The notes: generated by a model not told the origin, from the sequence alone. 64,000 nucleotides of DNA from an uncultured Bacteroidia bacterium (GCA_905478335.1 CAJQIC010000016.1:1-64000); one strand, 5' to 3'. Numbered from the stretch's first letter, positions 16,939 through 28,352 are shown. Made by a program: numbers and translations.

Positions 16939-19900
16939 ATGTATAAAAAGATTTACCTATTAGCAGTCATCACTCTGCTTGCCAACACAGTATTTGCTCA
17001 GTTCATCGATAGTAAAACAGAGGTTGTGAAGCAAGCATTCATCACCACATACAACTTTGAGTCATCAGACTTAGTCAATGTCGAAACGACGGATGATTAC
17101 ATAGATAAAAAAACAGGATTCAACCACATTTACTTACGTCAGCAGTTTGATAAAAAGCCAATTTTTAACGCTGTTGCTAATGCCGTTATACATAAAGGTG
17201 TTGTAAGTCATGTATCTAAAGGATTTCAGACAGACTTAAACAGTATGCCAGTTGACCGGGATTTTACTGTTAATGCAAATCAGGCATTTACGTCATTTTT
17301 GAAGTCAGAAAACTTGCTAGATAATGAGGCATATGCATTTGATTTAAACCAAGTAGGTTCATCGTTGGTTTGGATTGATTCTACTGCCGATGAGGTGCCA
17401 ACTAAAGTTGAGCAAGGATTCTATTTAGATAACAATGTAATAAAATCATGTTATTTCATTCAATACTACAGTCCAGAACCCGAACACATGTGGAATGCTT
17501 TTGTTAGCGCTTCTTCTGGACAAGTAATCATGAAGTCCGATTTAATTGTAAGGTGCAGCTTTGATTCTCATCAAAATTGTACACATGGCGTTACGCTTGG
17601 CGGACCACTTCCAAACATATCTCAAGTAAATAAAGTAGAACGTATACAAGCCGATGCCAGTTATCAAGTGTTTGACTTTCCTCTTGAAAGTCCTAATCAC
17701 GGGAATAGAACGGTAGTTGAAGATCCTGCTGATTCGGAGTCTTCACCTTTTGGGTGGCACGACGATAACGGAGTTGCAGGAGCTGAATATACCATTACTA
17801 GAGGAAACAATGTTTGGGCACAAGATGATTTAAATGGTAACAACGGTACGGGTTATAGCCCAGAGGGTGGATCGGGCCTAACCTTTGCTGCAGACTTTGA
17901 TGTCAACCAATCAGCGACAAAATATATCGATGCGTCTATTATAAACCTGTTCTACTGGAATAATTTAATGCATGATGTTTTTTACATGTATGGATTTGAC
18001 GAGGAATCTGGAAACTTTCAAGAGAACAACTACGGAAACGGTGGTCAAGGAAGTGATTACGTATTTGCCGATGCACAAGATGGTACAGGAACTAACAACG
18101 CCAACTTTAATGCCATGGTTGATGGTCAAAACCCAAGAATGCAAATGTATTTGTGGGGAAATGGAAGTACCATAGAAGATTACTTTCAAATAGACGAACC
18201 GGCTTCTATCGCTCGAAAATATGGATCTGCACCAGCGTCAATTGGAGGTAACTTAACCAAAACTCCAGTTAAAGGTGAGTTGGTACTTGTCGATGATGGT
18301 ACCGCCAATGGTTCAGAAGGGTGTAACGCACTGACCAATAATACTTCTTTGAATGGTAATATTGCCGTGTTTGATCGTGGTAATTGCTCATTTGTGTCTA
18401 AGATTACAAAAGCACAGAATGCCGGTGCTATAGGTGTTATTGTGATTAACAACGTAGGTACTGCACCAATTGCGATGAGAGGCAACGGTGCTGGCGCTCT
18501 CACCATTCCTGCGATTATGATATCACAAGCCAATGGCAACACGATTAAAGCAAGAATGGCTCTAGAATCGGTAGAAGGATCGATGTATGATTCGTCTCGC
18601 ATTGAAGGTAATTTTAGAGATAGTGATTTTGATAACGGTGTAATTGTTCACGAATACACACACGGAATTAGCGTCCGGTTGACAGGTGGGCCTAGTAATA
18701 GTGCTTGTCTTCAGTCAAATAGATACCAAGAGCAAATGGGCGAAGGGTGGAGTGACTTTTTGGGACTGATTATGACCCAACAAAAAGATGATTTACCAGA
18801 AAAGCGAAGAGGCATTGGAACGTATTCTAGTGGTCAACCAACAAATGGAAGAGGAATTCGTGTTTATCCATATTCAACAAGCTTTGCTGTTAATCCTGTT
18901 ACTTACGACGATATTAAAAGTGCTCAATTCACTGTACCACACGGTGTTGGAAGTGTTTGGTGTTCTATGTTATGGGACCTACACTGGGCACTTATTCTTG
19001 AATATGGATACGATGAAGATATTTATCGTGGAACTGGTGGAAACAACCTCTCCATGCGCTTGGTTTTGGAAGCAATGAAACTTCAACCTTGTGGGCCAGG
19101 TTTTGTCGATGGACGGGATGCCATTCTAAAAGCGGATGAATTGCTGAATGGCGGCAAAAACAAGAAACTCATATGGACCACTTTTGCAAAGCGCGGATTA
19201 GGCTATAGTGCAGATCAAGGTGCATCTAGCAGTCGAGCTGATGGATCAGAAGCATTTGATCTTCCTCCATTTCTTGATAATTATAGTATTCACAAAACGG
19301 CAGTAAAGAGCGCTCTTTCTAACGAAACCATTGACTATACCATAAAAGTTGTTAATCGTGGTGGAGAGAATCTTCCAGAAATTGAAGTATTTGATAGCCT
19401 AGGACAAGAAGCTGAGTTTGTTACTTCTGATGGTAGATGTGATATCAATTTCAATGAAGCCAATAACACGTTTACCTTAACAATAAATGACCTAAACGCT
19501 GGTGACAGCGTAGAATGTGGCTATTCGGTTAAGGTGAACAAAGATGCTGGAGGGAAGTTGGTGTGGCTTGATAATGTAGAGCAAGACACGGCAAATTGGA
19601 CACCAACAGTAGATGAAGGTTCTATTCGTTGGTTAAGAACCCAGTCCGAGTCAAACAGTGGCTTTTTTAGTTGGTTCATCCAAAACATTGGAATTAGTTC
19701 AGATGGTTGGTTGGAAAACACGTTTGACCTGACAGAAATGGCAAATCCTAACCTAATCTTTTCGCATTATTACAATACAGAAGGCGCTAATGATGGTGCT
19801 GTTGTTGAGATATTGGTCAATGGTGACTGGGTTGATTTAGGGGATAAAATGATTTTAAATGGTTACAACTCAACGATAGACCCAAATAATACGAGTCGTA

Positions 19901-20433
19901 TCGCTGGAAGACAAGCTTTCTCTGGTAACTCTAATGGGTTTATCCAAACCAATATTGATTTGAGTTTTTATCAAGGAAATGTTGTCAATATCCGTTTCCG
20001 AATGGTGTCTGATCCTGCTGTAGGTGCGAGGGGATGGTACATCGATGATGTGGCCTTGTGGAATAGGTTTACATTATTGTCAAACGTTGCTTCGGCCAGC
20101 GTTGATGGTGATGCGGTGTTCGATTTAACGCAAACCGAAATTATCAAGTCAGATCTGCTAGACACGATTGTTGTTCCGATCATTGATGTAAATGAATTGA
20201 TTCAAGTATTCCCGAACCCTATTGTTACCGACTTCACTCTAAAATTTGAGTCTAAAATTGATCGATCAATAGACCTTAATATTTTTAACGCAACAGGTCA
20301 AGATATTTGGTCTGGTACCATTAAGTCCAATAATGACTTGATAATACCTGCCAATCATTTAGCCGCTGGAGCTTATTATTTAGAGGTGTCTGATGCAGAT
20401 AAAGTCCGCATTTTCAAGTTGTTAAAGCAATAA
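16939..20433 (+). CDS. M36 (fungalysin) metallopeptidase with PA domain and T9SS sorting domain
   Basis: A 1164-residue secreted zinc protease. In order it has a signal peptide (MYKKIYLLAVITLLANTVFAQ), an FTP-like propeptide, the N-terminal M36 region, and a PA insert at about 440-535 (NIAVFDRGNCSFVSKI). The zinc site HEYTH is at 571-575, with the third ligand Glu602 in GEGWSDF. Then follow a DUF11-like segment (VVNRGGENLPEIEVFDS), a beta-sandwich ending in RGWYIDDVALW, and a C-terminal T9SS type A sorting domain starting VFPNP. Fungalysins degrade extracellular proteins. The architecture says it is exported through the outer membrane by the PorSS/T9SS and probably cleaved or anchored there. 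Confidence 0.93.
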   Translation: MYKKIYLLAVITLLANTVFAQFIDSKTEVVKQAFITTYNFESSDLVNVETTDDYIDKKTGFNHIYLRQQFDKKPIFNAVANAVIHKGVVSHVSKGFQTDLNSMPVDRDFTVNANQAFTSFLKSENLLDNEAYAFDLNQVGSSLVWIDSTADEVPTKVEQGFYLDNNVIKSCYFIQYYSPEPEHMWNAFVSASSGQVIMKSDLIVRCSFDSHQNCTHGVTLGGPLPNISQVNKVERIQADASYQVFDFPLESPNHGNRTVVEDPADSESSPFGWHDDNGVAGAEYTITRGNNVWAQDDLNGNNGTGYSPEGGSGLTFAADFDVNQSATKYIDASIINLFYWNNLMHDVFYMYGFDEESGNFQENNYGNGGQGSDYVFADAQDGTGTNNANFNAMVDGQNPRMQMYLWGNGSTIEDYFQIDEPASIARKYGSAPASIGGNLTKTPVKGELVLVDDGTANGSEGCNALTNNTSLNGNIAVFDRGNCSFVSKITKAQNAGAIGVIVINNVGTAPIAMRGNGAGALTIPAIMISQANGNTIKARMALESVEGSMYDSSRIEGNFRDSDFDNGVIVHEYTHGISVRLTGGPSNSACLQSNRYQEQMGEGWSDFLGLIMTQQKDDLPEKRRGIGTYSSGQPTNGRGIRVYPYSTSFAVNPVTYDDIKSAQFTVPHGVGSVWCSMLWDLHWALILEYGYDEDIYRGTGGNNLSMRLVLEAMKLQPCGPGFVDGRDAILKADELLNGGKNKKLIWTTFAKRGLGYSADQGASSSRADGSEAFDLPPFLDNYSIHKTAVKSALSNETIDYTIKVVNRGGENLPEIEVFDSLGQEAEFVTSDGRCDINFNEANNTFTLTINDLNAGDSVECGYSVKVNKDAGGKLVWLDNVEQDTANWTPTVDEGSIRWLRTQSESNSGFFSWFIQNIGISSDGWLENTFDLTEMANPNLIFSHYYNTEGANDGAVVEILVNGDWVDLGDKMILNGYNSTIDPNNTSRIAGRQAFSGNSNGFIQTNIDLSFYQGNVVNIRFRMVSDPAVGARGWYIDDVALWNRFTLLSNVASASVDGDAVFDLTQTEIIKSDLLDTIVVPIIDVNELIQVFPNPIVTDFTLKFESKIDRSIDLNIFNATGQDIWSGTIKSNNDLIIPANHLAAGAYYLEVSDADKVRIFKLLKQ

Positions 20434-20613
20434 GAAAGCGCTACTGAAGTTAATTACTACCTGCATACATTGATACAGTCGGGTAGCACATGCTATAGAT
20501 TGCGAGATCTTGCATCGGAGTTATTGGCTTACGTTCTGCAAAAATGCTCTCCCCTGAAGTTCGTAGGACTGTTTGATGTAACCTATTTATTATCACATTT
20601 TTAGTAAATTCGT

Positions 20614-23600
20614 ATGTTGATCAAAAGTATGTCGAGTAAATCCATCAAATACATGTTGATGAAATTAATAGTTGTATTAATTTCTGTACTGTGTTCTACA
20701 GTATCGGGTTTCGGGCAATCAAAAGTTAATATAACCTCCAAAATTCCCAGCGCTATTGGGATTTGTGGTGCTTCACAGAAGGTCGAGATTGATGTAAGAA
20801 ACATTACAACAGGCAGTGTTTCAGCCATATCTGTTACGCTCACATTACCCACAGGTATGCATTACGAAAAAGGTTCTGTTTCCGGAACTGGTGTATCGGA
20901 AAAGTCGACTACAAATCTTCAAAAACCAGAATTCAATTTACCGAACCTAGCCATAACTGGCAATTCTACGTTTGCCGTAGAAATTATCGCAGATTGTGAC
21001 CTTACCGGTTTTTTAACCAGCGGTGGGATTCCGACGATAACCGCAGTTTGTTACTATTCTGGTGGTTCAGTAACACACAAATCACTTCCGTTGTCGGTCA
21101 ATCAACCTTCAATCAACGTGAGTAGTATTTCTAATCAATATATATCTGCTTCGCTTGGAGAATTGTTTATACGCAAATTGACAATCACCAACGGCGGTAA
21201 AGGTGGCGTGAAACGTTTGGTTGTGGAACAAACCTTTGGTTCTGGACTTAACATCGTTGGCGTTTTAGGAGGGGATGTGGTAAAAGTCGGGTCTAAGTAT
21301 ACATCAACCATTGATACTTCACATATTAAGCTAGTTGGAGATAAAGATATTTATTTAGAGAATGGCGAATCCATTGAGATTATAGACTCGGTAATTGTTA
21401 ATGGTTGTAATGCTTTAGCGCAAAGTATAAAACTGTCTTGGGGTTGCAACAATAAGACTTGTAAAACGCTCTCGTATAATGCTCAAGTGAGCCTTAAAAG
21501 TAAAGCGCCGAATCTTGTGTTTAAGCCTTCAGCAACAATCAATACGTGTTACGATGATGCCCTTCCTTCGAAAGCACAATTGATGATTGTGAATGCAGGA
21601 GACGACACTGCACGAAACACTAAAGTATCTATATTCCAAACAGCCAATACGCGTTTTTGGGGAGGCAACCGTTCGGCAATTGACACATCTTCATTGGTTA
21701 CGAAGATTGGTAAATCGGGTCGTGCTTTTCAAGCGAACATAACCAAAGTGAGGTTGAACCTAAATAGAGGAGCCTTGGCTTGTTTGGGCTCACGGCCCAT
21801 CGCGGCTATGGATATCGTCTTACCAATTATTCTGCCAGGAGACACTATTTATATGGATTGGAATAGCGTTTCGTGCTGTACCAATAATTGTATAGGAGCT
21901 GTGTATGCACATCGTTGGAATTTTAGCGCAACCTATGAAGATCAATGCCAGAAAACGATTACAAAAGCCGAAACAAGAGGGTCGTATGGCCTATATCATA
22001 ACTTAAGATTGACGAGTTTTGTGCCTACAGACATTGTAGATAAAGACACAGCGAAGCTAATTTTTACGGTTACTACGGGAAGTTTGGTCGGCATTTCTGC
22101 TAAGTCGGTTTTAGACGTGTATTGCGAGCTTCCGGCAGGAATAAAACATTCTTTAAACAAAAATGACATTGAATTTCGCACCCATGCTGGAGGAAAATGG
22201 ACTCCGAATTCGGTGCAAATGGTTGGTGATAGTTTACACGCTCAATTTAAAGGCGTGCCTTCTATAACCCTAGTTCGGTCAGACTTGATCGTTAAGCTTA
22301 TAGGGGACTGCTCCAATGCCAGTTCAAATAAATCGCAACCCATATCCTTGTTTATAAATTACACACCTAACGCTACCTGCACCAACAGTTGTGTCTTTAA
22401 GAACTTGTGTTATACTGGAAACATAAAAGTACACTGTGACAATAGTTGTGCTTCTGGTTTAAAGTTTGGTGACTTTAACATGCAACGTATCAGTTACGGT
22501 TTGCCAGACAACAATAATGATGGCATTGCCGATGGTACGGGCAGTGTTGATTTGGATAAGATTCGTACAGAACGCGTTATGTATGGCGACACCCTGCTGT
22601 CTGTATTTAAAGGTAAAATCAATCGACAAGGGTCAATTACAACGTGGACAAGATTGACGGCCACTTCGACTATTCCATACGGTCGTTACTTAGAAGTAGC
22701 TGACGCACGCGTTAGGATATTAAGACGGGGTAAGCAGTTGTATTCATGTGATGGAATTAAAACAACGAGTACATCAGTCGGTATTAATCGCACATTTAAG
22801 TTTGACTTAGGTGTTCCGAATCTCATCGCATCTAGATGTCCATTGTATAGCGGATTTACTTACGCAACCACCGATAGCGTGGAGTTATATGTCAAATATG
22901 TTGTAGCCACCAATCCGGGCAATTTTTATAGAGAAATTAAGGTTGAAAGTGACTTCTACTTGCACAACACACCGAACCCGGCTTCGTATCAGAAATACCA
23001 ATGTGACAGTTTCTCTGGCAACTTCCAGTTGGTAGGGTCATACTTTACAAACTGTTGTAGAGGTGTATATTCTGCCAATAGTTGTGGTGAAATTACAGTT
23101 ACTCAAAATTATTACTTAAGCGTCGGTAATTGTTGTAACAACTATCGTGGTGGTAATATGTTTCCGAGTGAATATAGGGCATGGGCCAAACCAAATAAGT
23201 TAATTATAATTCCACCAGTTGGCTTCGACGTGGTACATACAAGGTTGTACGACTACAGAACTGCAGGAACAGGGAAGTCAGCATGGCAATATGCCGATAC
23301 AATAAAGCTATCTAGGCAGTTAGGCGATACTCTGGAATATGATATTGGGCAATTGTACGAAGACAAGGGCGGTAACTTTAAGATTAGTGATGATGGCTTT
23401 CTAGGGGTCTGGTATTGCAAACTTCGACCAAATTGTTTAGCTAAAAATGGTATGTCCATGGTGCAATATGGCATGGAGTTTCAGCAGCTGGGATTCCTCG
23501 GCAATCAGCTAGAACGACACTACTCTACGACCCATAATGATCAAATCGTTTACGAAAAACCAGAATTAAACTTAAACACGCTTTCTGACTTGGTCAACGC

Positions 23601-26600
23601 TGATTCGGATACGGCTGTTTGGCAGATTGTTGTGGACAACAGCTCAGCAAAGTCTAACTCCAATAACATTTGGATTGCAGCGGCTAACAATGGCAACACG
23701 ACTATCACATCGGTGGTTGATGTGGCTACAGGTAAGGCCGTTAAACAAGTCAACGGCATTTTTCAACTTGGTGATTTGAAGGCCCAAAGAAGTGCGAACT
23801 TTTTAATAAAGGCGACGTATAAAACCTGCGATAGAGATAGTTTTGTTTTGTCTTTAGGTAACGACTGCGATGGGTATCCAAAAAGCCTCTCCTCGGCCAG
23901 ATGTGTTGATTTACAAAAAACACTTTCCTATATACCTCAAAACACGTTACTCACCCCTTCAATAACCAAACAAGACACAATCATCGACTTATGTGCTTTT
24001 ACAGACTTTGAAATTGAAGTGAAAAACCTATCCAACGCACGGGCATTCAACCTGTATGTAGACCTCTTTTTACAAGCTGGTATCATTTTGAAAGATACGG
24101 CATATTTGTTTTTGCCTGGTTCTTCCGATTCGATCACACTACTTAATCCAATTAGTCTTCGTGGAGGAACGTACCGGTGGGAAGTGAGTAAATACAGTAC
24201 ATACCTGTCTGCCGAAGGTTTGGCTGGTGTGACTTCGACGTCAGTAAATTCCTACAGAATTAAATGCACCGTAAGTACAGATTGTGATTACGTGAGTTCA
24301 ACATACTTCTTGGCCCGTCCTGGTGGTCGGTTACGTTGTGGAGACCCGGTGTTAAGTAACTATGCCGCAAGTAAACCGATTGATATAAAGGGCATAACCA
24401 AACCGTATTTTAGTTATATCGAATTTGATAAAAAACCTATTGATATCTGTAATTATGATGGAGATGGTCAGTTTCGATTTATAAATTTAGGCCCAGATAC
24501 TACAGGAGTAAATGACTATATCCAGTTGCTGTTGCCCGACGGTATTTATGTAGACACAACCTATTTGGCTAGTTTTTACAACGGACCACAGCAAAAGCCT
24601 TCGGTTAAACAAGGGTTAAAATATACCGGTTTGTGGGAAGTGCCTAGTGGTATAGCGGTAGGTGACTCCATGGTGTTTAAATATAGGACATACGTTGACC
24701 CAGCAACGTTAGACTGCGGGAGTACACAAATTATTGCACAAGCCGTGGTGTTACAACCCGCCTTATGTGTGAAAGACAGTACGTACTGCGACATTAATGT
24801 TAGTACAAGTAACGACCTACAACTAGACTCCATAAAAAAAGGAATTTATCAGGTTCTTATAAAAAATGCCGAGAGTATTGCTTCACTTTCTGGTGAGTCT
24901 ATTCGTTTGAATTATGCTGTTTCTAACACAGGTAGCACGAAAGAATTGGGCACCTTAATGCAAGTGAAAATTGTTGTTGATACCAACGGTAACAACAAGT
25001 TGGATGCAGGAGAGCCTGTTATTGCACGTGATTCCATATGGCGCTCTATAAGTACAGGCCAGCAAATACTTGATTCTATGCAGTTTGTTGTTGCCAGTCG
25101 AGACGTTTGTAATTTACTGGTGGTCATTGATAGCACAAATTGTGTGTGTTCTCAAACCTATCAGCATATAGGTACGGTGAACCTGAAAAACGCGGGTAGA
25201 GATACAACTGTATGTTCCAGAACCGATGTGACTATCGGAACAGAACCCATGCCAGGCGTTACGTATCGGTGGACAACCAATACTTATATTCTTGAACCAG
25301 ACAGCAGCGAAACGGTGTTTAACGCTGTAAATAAATTTACGCAAGACGCTGAATATAGATTGTTGCTAGAAACGGATAGGGGTCAATGTACTTCTACAGA
25401 TACGGCATACATCACTTTGCATCCAGCGATGTTTTTAGACCTCCAAGATACCATAGACATATGTGCTGGTGAGCGTGTCATTGTAGGAGAAGTCCCTACA
25501 GGTGGTGTCGGATTTAAGACGTATGCATGGTCGCCAACGGATAGTTTGCAACGATCTACAAGTGTTAAAACATGGGCAAATCCAACCACGTCTACGAACT
25601 ATACCATCACAATAACGGATTCCAAATTTTGCCAAATCTCAGATTCAACTCAAATAGTTGTGCATCAAATTCCAACAGCTAGATTGAGCATTCAAGATAC
25701 CTGTGTAGGCATTGGTTACACCATTGGTCATCAATCTGTTATTGCCGACATAGGCTTGGATACTGTTCAATATATGCTGGCCAATAAAGACACGTTTGTA
25801 AACACAGTTCCTGAGTTTATTCCAACAAGTGATAGCCTATTTGAGATACAACTATTAATTCGAGATAGTTTTGGCTGTACAAGCGCTGACACTCAGTTTG
25901 CGAAGCCATATCCGTTACCTGTATCGGACTTCTTAGTTCAAGATATTTGCCAATATGATTCTGTTAAAGCAACAAACACGTCGGTCATTAAATCGGGCGG
26001 ATTATCGTACAAATGGCTCATAAACAACAAGCAATTTGCTGACTTGAATTTAGCCTATGCAGAAAACAGTTTTGGTTTTTATCCGATAGACCTTGAAGCC
26101 ACATCTGATAGAGGTTGTACAGATATTCATCGCGATACGATAACCATTCATGAAAAACCGATTCTAGACCTTAATTCTGGGAATCTTTGTTTGGGCGATT
26201 CTTCAAAGTTCAAAACACAGGTGAACTCAACGTCGGGTGTGTACATAAATTCTTTTGCTTGGGACATGGGTGATGGTGCTGTGTTTAGTTCGCAAGGGGA
26301 TACAAATTATGTATATGGATCTGCGGGCCAATACACTGCTGTCGTTAGAATTACGTCAGACAAAGGTTGCAAGGATACAAGTAGGGTAGACGTTGTTGTG
26401 AACCCTAACCCAGTTGCTAGTTTTACGATTTCAAACGCTTGTTTCGGTGATTCTATCATTTTAAACGAGTCAAGTACGGTGGGCACGGGCGTTTTGGTTA
26501 ACAGGTATTGGGATGTTGGAACAGGGTTTATTTCTGGACCTCAGCGTAATGCAGTTTTATTTGGCTCAGCTGGTTTGCACAATATTCAGCTCGTCAGTGA

Positions 26601-27900
26601 ATCAGATAGTGGATGTGTCGATACAAGTATCGTAAAGCAAGCTCATGTTAAGTATACCGAGAAACCAAACTTGACGACATATGGCAATTGTGCTGAATCA
26701 GCAATCGATTTTGAAATGACACCCGTACAAACTGACTCGATTTCCGATGTGATTTGGGATATTACACCAAATACAATAACCGGAGGGACAAGACTAGACC
26801 AACAGGTGTTTGCGAATCCAGGAGTATATACGATTGGCATGACCTTAAACTTTGTGAATGGTTGTGTAACGGATTCTCAGTTTACAATTACCATCGACCC
26901 AAAACCAATTGCACAATTTACATGGCTGACACCTTGTGACGATAACTTGGTGCGTTTTACCTCTACGTCTACTACTTCGACAGGATCCTTGGTAAGCTTT
27001 GATTATGATTTTGGAGACGGAAACTCGTCCAATACCGAAAATAGTAATACGTTGTATGCAGCGTTAGGAACATACAATACTGAACTTATCGTGTCTAATA
27101 GTTACAATTGTTACGACACGGTTAGTCAAGACGTGATAGTCGATCATATAGTGCGACCTCAATTTGATCTGGAAGATATTTGTGTGTATGATTCGCAGAT
27201 GGTTAAACAGACCATTGAAGACTTAATAACACCAATTTCTTCGATTGAATGGGACATGGGGAACGGTCAACGTATAACTGGGCAGGATAGTTTTAGGTAC
27301 GTGTATCAAAACCCAGGAACCTATAAGATTACTATGCAGGTGGAAACAAATCCAAACTGCTTGTATTCAGCCACCAAAACGATAGACGTGCATGATTTGC
27401 CAACAGCAGGATTTTTTATGAGCCCAGAACGCGTAGATGTGGTTAACAGTGAAGTTGAGTTTACCTCCAATGCCATTGACGCGGTTACCTATCAATATGA
27501 TTTCTCGCATGGGTTTAGTTCCACAGAAAAAGACTTTATGTATCGCTTCCCTGATACGGCTACCTATAACATCACACAAACTGTAACAAACCAGTACGGC
27601 TGTAAAGATTCATTTACGGCAGAAATTATCATCGATTTTGTAGTTAATATATTGATCCCTAGTGCTTTTCATCCAAACAATGACGCGATAAACAACACTT
27701 TTTCACCGCAAGGATTAGGAATAGGTCGTTACGAAATGAAGGTATACAACAGATGGGGAGAGCAAATTTATACGACCACCGAAAGTGAAGCGTGGGACGC
27801 CGAAAATGCCATTAGTGGTACATACTTCTACTTGATTACGGTGTATGATTATCAAGATAAACCGCATTACTATAATGGCACCGTTTTATTGGTGAAATAG
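20614..27900 (+). CDS. Giant multi-PKD/Ig surface protein with CHU_C (T9SS type B) C-terminus
   Basis: A 2428-residue secreted protein. A signal peptide lies before GFGQS. Residues of about 40-1500 are Cys-rich and include DUF11-like repeats (VEIDVRNITTGSVSAISVTLTLP). About ten tandem Ig/PKD modules of roughly 82 residues follow. Their core tryptophan or tyrosine strands lie near residues 1549, 1636, 1717, 1798, 1882, 1964, 2045, 2130, 2210 and 2294, for example AWDMGDGAVF and DYDFGDGNSS. Most modules carry one Cys near the start and one in a GCxDT-like end. The C-terminus from about 2350 (PSAFHPNNDAINNTF, then VYNRWGEQIY) is the gliding-motility-associated CHU_C domain. I infer a T9SS-exported adhesin or structural surface filament. 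No enzymatic motif was seen. Confidence 0.9.
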   Translation: MLIKSMSSKSIKYMLMKLIVVLISVLCSTVSGFGQSKVNITSKIPSAIGICGASQKVEIDVRNITTGSVSAISVTLTLPTGMHYEKGSVSGTGVSEKSTTNLQKPEFNLPNLAITGNSTFAVEIIADCDLTGFLTSGGIPTITAVCYYSGGSVTHKSLPLSVNQPSINVSSISNQYISASLGELFIRKLTITNGGKGGVKRLVVEQTFGSGLNIVGVLGGDVVKVGSKYTSTIDTSHIKLVGDKDIYLENGESIEIIDSVIVNGCNALAQSIKLSWGCNNKTCKTLSYNAQVSLKSKAPNLVFKPSATINTCYDDALPSKAQLMIVNAGDDTARNTKVSIFQTANTRFWGGNRSAIDTSSLVTKIGKSGRAFQANITKVRLNLNRGALACLGSRPIAAMDIVLPIILPGDTIYMDWNSVSCCTNNCIGAVYAHRWNFSATYEDQCQKTITKAETRGSYGLYHNLRLTSFVPTDIVDKDTAKLIFTVTTGSLVGISAKSVLDVYCELPAGIKHSLNKNDIEFRTHAGGKWTPNSVQMVGDSLHAQFKGVPSITLVRSDLIVKLIGDCSNASSNKSQPISLFINYTPNATCTNSCVFKNLCYTGNIKVHCDNSCASGLKFGDFNMQRISYGLPDNNNDGIADGTGSVDLDKIRTERVMYGDTLLSVFKGKINRQGSITTWTRLTATSTIPYGRYLEVADARVRILRRGKQLYSCDGIKTTSTSVGINRTFKFDLGVPNLIASRCPLYSGFTYATTDSVELYVKYVVATNPGNFYREIKVESDFYLHNTPNPASYQKYQCDSFSGNFQLVGSYFTNCCRGVYSANSCGEITVTQNYYLSVGNCCNNYRGGNMFPSEYRAWAKPNKLIIIPPVGFDVVHTRLYDYRTAGTGKSAWQYADTIKLSRQLGDTLEYDIGQLYEDKGGNFKISDDGFLGVWYCKLRPNCLAKNGMSMVQYGMEFQQLGFLGNQLERHYSTTHNDQIVYEKPELNLNTLSDLVNADSDTAVWQIVVDNSSAKSNSNNIWIAAANNGNTTITSVVDVATGKAVKQVNGIFQLGDLKAQRSANFLIKATYKTCDRDSFVLSLGNDCDGYPKSLSSARCVDLQKTLSYIPQNTLLTPSITKQDTIIDLCAFTDFEIEVKNLSNARAFNLYVDLFLQAGIILKDTAYLFLPGSSDSITLLNPISLRGGTYRWEVSKYSTYLSAEGLAGVTSTSVNSYRIKCTVSTDCDYVSSTYFLARPGGRLRCGDPVLSNYAASKPIDIKGITKPYFSYIEFDKKPIDICNYDGDGQFRFINLGPDTTGVNDYIQLLLPDGIYVDTTYLASFYNGPQQKPSVKQGLKYTGLWEVPSGIAVGDSMVFKYRTYVDPATLDCGSTQIIAQAVVLQPALCVKDSTYCDINVSTSNDLQLDSIKKGIYQVLIKNAESIASLSGESIRLNYAVSNTGSTKELGTLMQVKIVVDTNGNNKLDAGEPVIARDSIWRSISTGQQILDSMQFVVASRDVCNLLVVIDSTNCVCSQTYQHIGTVNLKNAGRDTTVCSRTDVTIGTEPMPGVTYRWTTNTYILEPDSSETVFNAVNKFTQDAEYRLLLETDRGQCTSTDTAYITLHPAMFLDLQDTIDICAGERVIVGEVPTGGVGFKTYAWSPTDSLQRSTSVKTWANPTTSTNYTITITDSKFCQISDSTQIVVHQIPTARLSIQDTCVGIGYTIGHQSVIADIGLDTVQYMLANKDTFVNTVPEFIPTSDSLFEIQLLIRDSFGCTSADTQFAKPYPLPVSDFLVQDICQYDSVKATNTSVIKSGGLSYKWLINNKQFADLNLAYAENSFGFYPIDLEATSDRGCTDIHRDTITIHEKPILDLNSGNLCLGDSSKFKTQVNSTSGVYINSFAWDMGDGAVFSSQGDTNYVYGSAGQYTAVVRITSDKGCKDTSRVDVVVNPNPVASFTISNACFGDSIILNESSTVGTGVLVNRYWDVGTGFISGPQRNAVLFGSAGLHNIQLVSESDSGCVDTSIVKQAHVKYTEKPNLTTYGNCAESAIDFEMTPVQTDSISDVIWDITPNTITGGTRLDQQVFANPGVYTIGMTLNFVNGCVTDSQFTITIDPKPIAQFTWLTPCDDNLVRFTSTSTTSTGSLVSFDYDFGDGNSSNTENSNTLYAALGTYNTELIVSNSYNCYDTVSQDVIVDHIVRPQFDLEDICVYDSQMVKQTIEDLITPISSIEWDMGNGQRITGQDSFRYVYQNPGTYKITMQVETNPNCLYSATKTIDVHDLPTAGFFMSPERVDVVNSEVEFTSNAIDAVTYQYDFSHGFSSTEKDFMYRFPDTATYNITQTVTNQYGCKDSFTAEIIIDFVVNILIPSAFHPNNDAINNTFSPQGLGIGRYEMKVYNRWGEQIYTTTESEAWDAENAISGTYFYLITVYDYQDKPHYYNGTVLLVK

Positions 27901-27953
27901 GTCAATCATTTGAAATCAGAAGCAATATATTCGCACATAAACGTTATTAACTC

Positions 27954-28352
27954 ATGACATTAAAACACCTATTTGTTTCAGCCTTAATTGTATTCGCATT
28001 TCAATCACATGGTCAAACACAACTTTATGGTACGTGGACTGCTCACTGTTCGGTGGAAGGCAGTAAGAACCAAAAAAGCATTAAAACATCAAGTTTGTGT
28101 CCGCTGAAACAAACCTCAGATTCTTCAGTATCGATATCTAGCATTCAATTGAAAGTTGACTCGACACATCTTACTTTTGGAAATGACAAAAATGGTATTA
28201 CGTACGTAAAACGACCGAATAACAATGCAATCTCTTTCGTAAAAGATCGAACACCATATAGTTTCGAAATACTTGGAACAACGTCTGAAAAATATATGAT
28301 ATTGAAAGGGTATGACGGGCAAATGTTATTGTTGGAGAGAAAGGAAGACTAG
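27954..28352 (+). CDS. Small secreted protein of unknown function
   Basis: A 132-residue protein with a signal peptide (MTLKHLFVSALIVFAFQSHGQ). It is followed by QLYGTWTAHCSVEG, suggesting a lipocalin-like small beta barrel that starts with GxW. Two cysteines (TAHC and SSLC) could pair. The gene is 53 nt downstream of the giant surface protein on the same strand and could be transcribed with it. I do not recognise a named family. Confidence 0.65.
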   Translation: MTLKHLFVSALIVFAFQSHGQTQLYGTWTAHCSVEGSKNQKSIKTSSLCPLKQTSDSSVSISSIQLKVDSTHLTFGNDKNGITYVKRPNNNAISFVKDRTPYSFEILGTTSEKYMILKGYDGQMLLLERKED

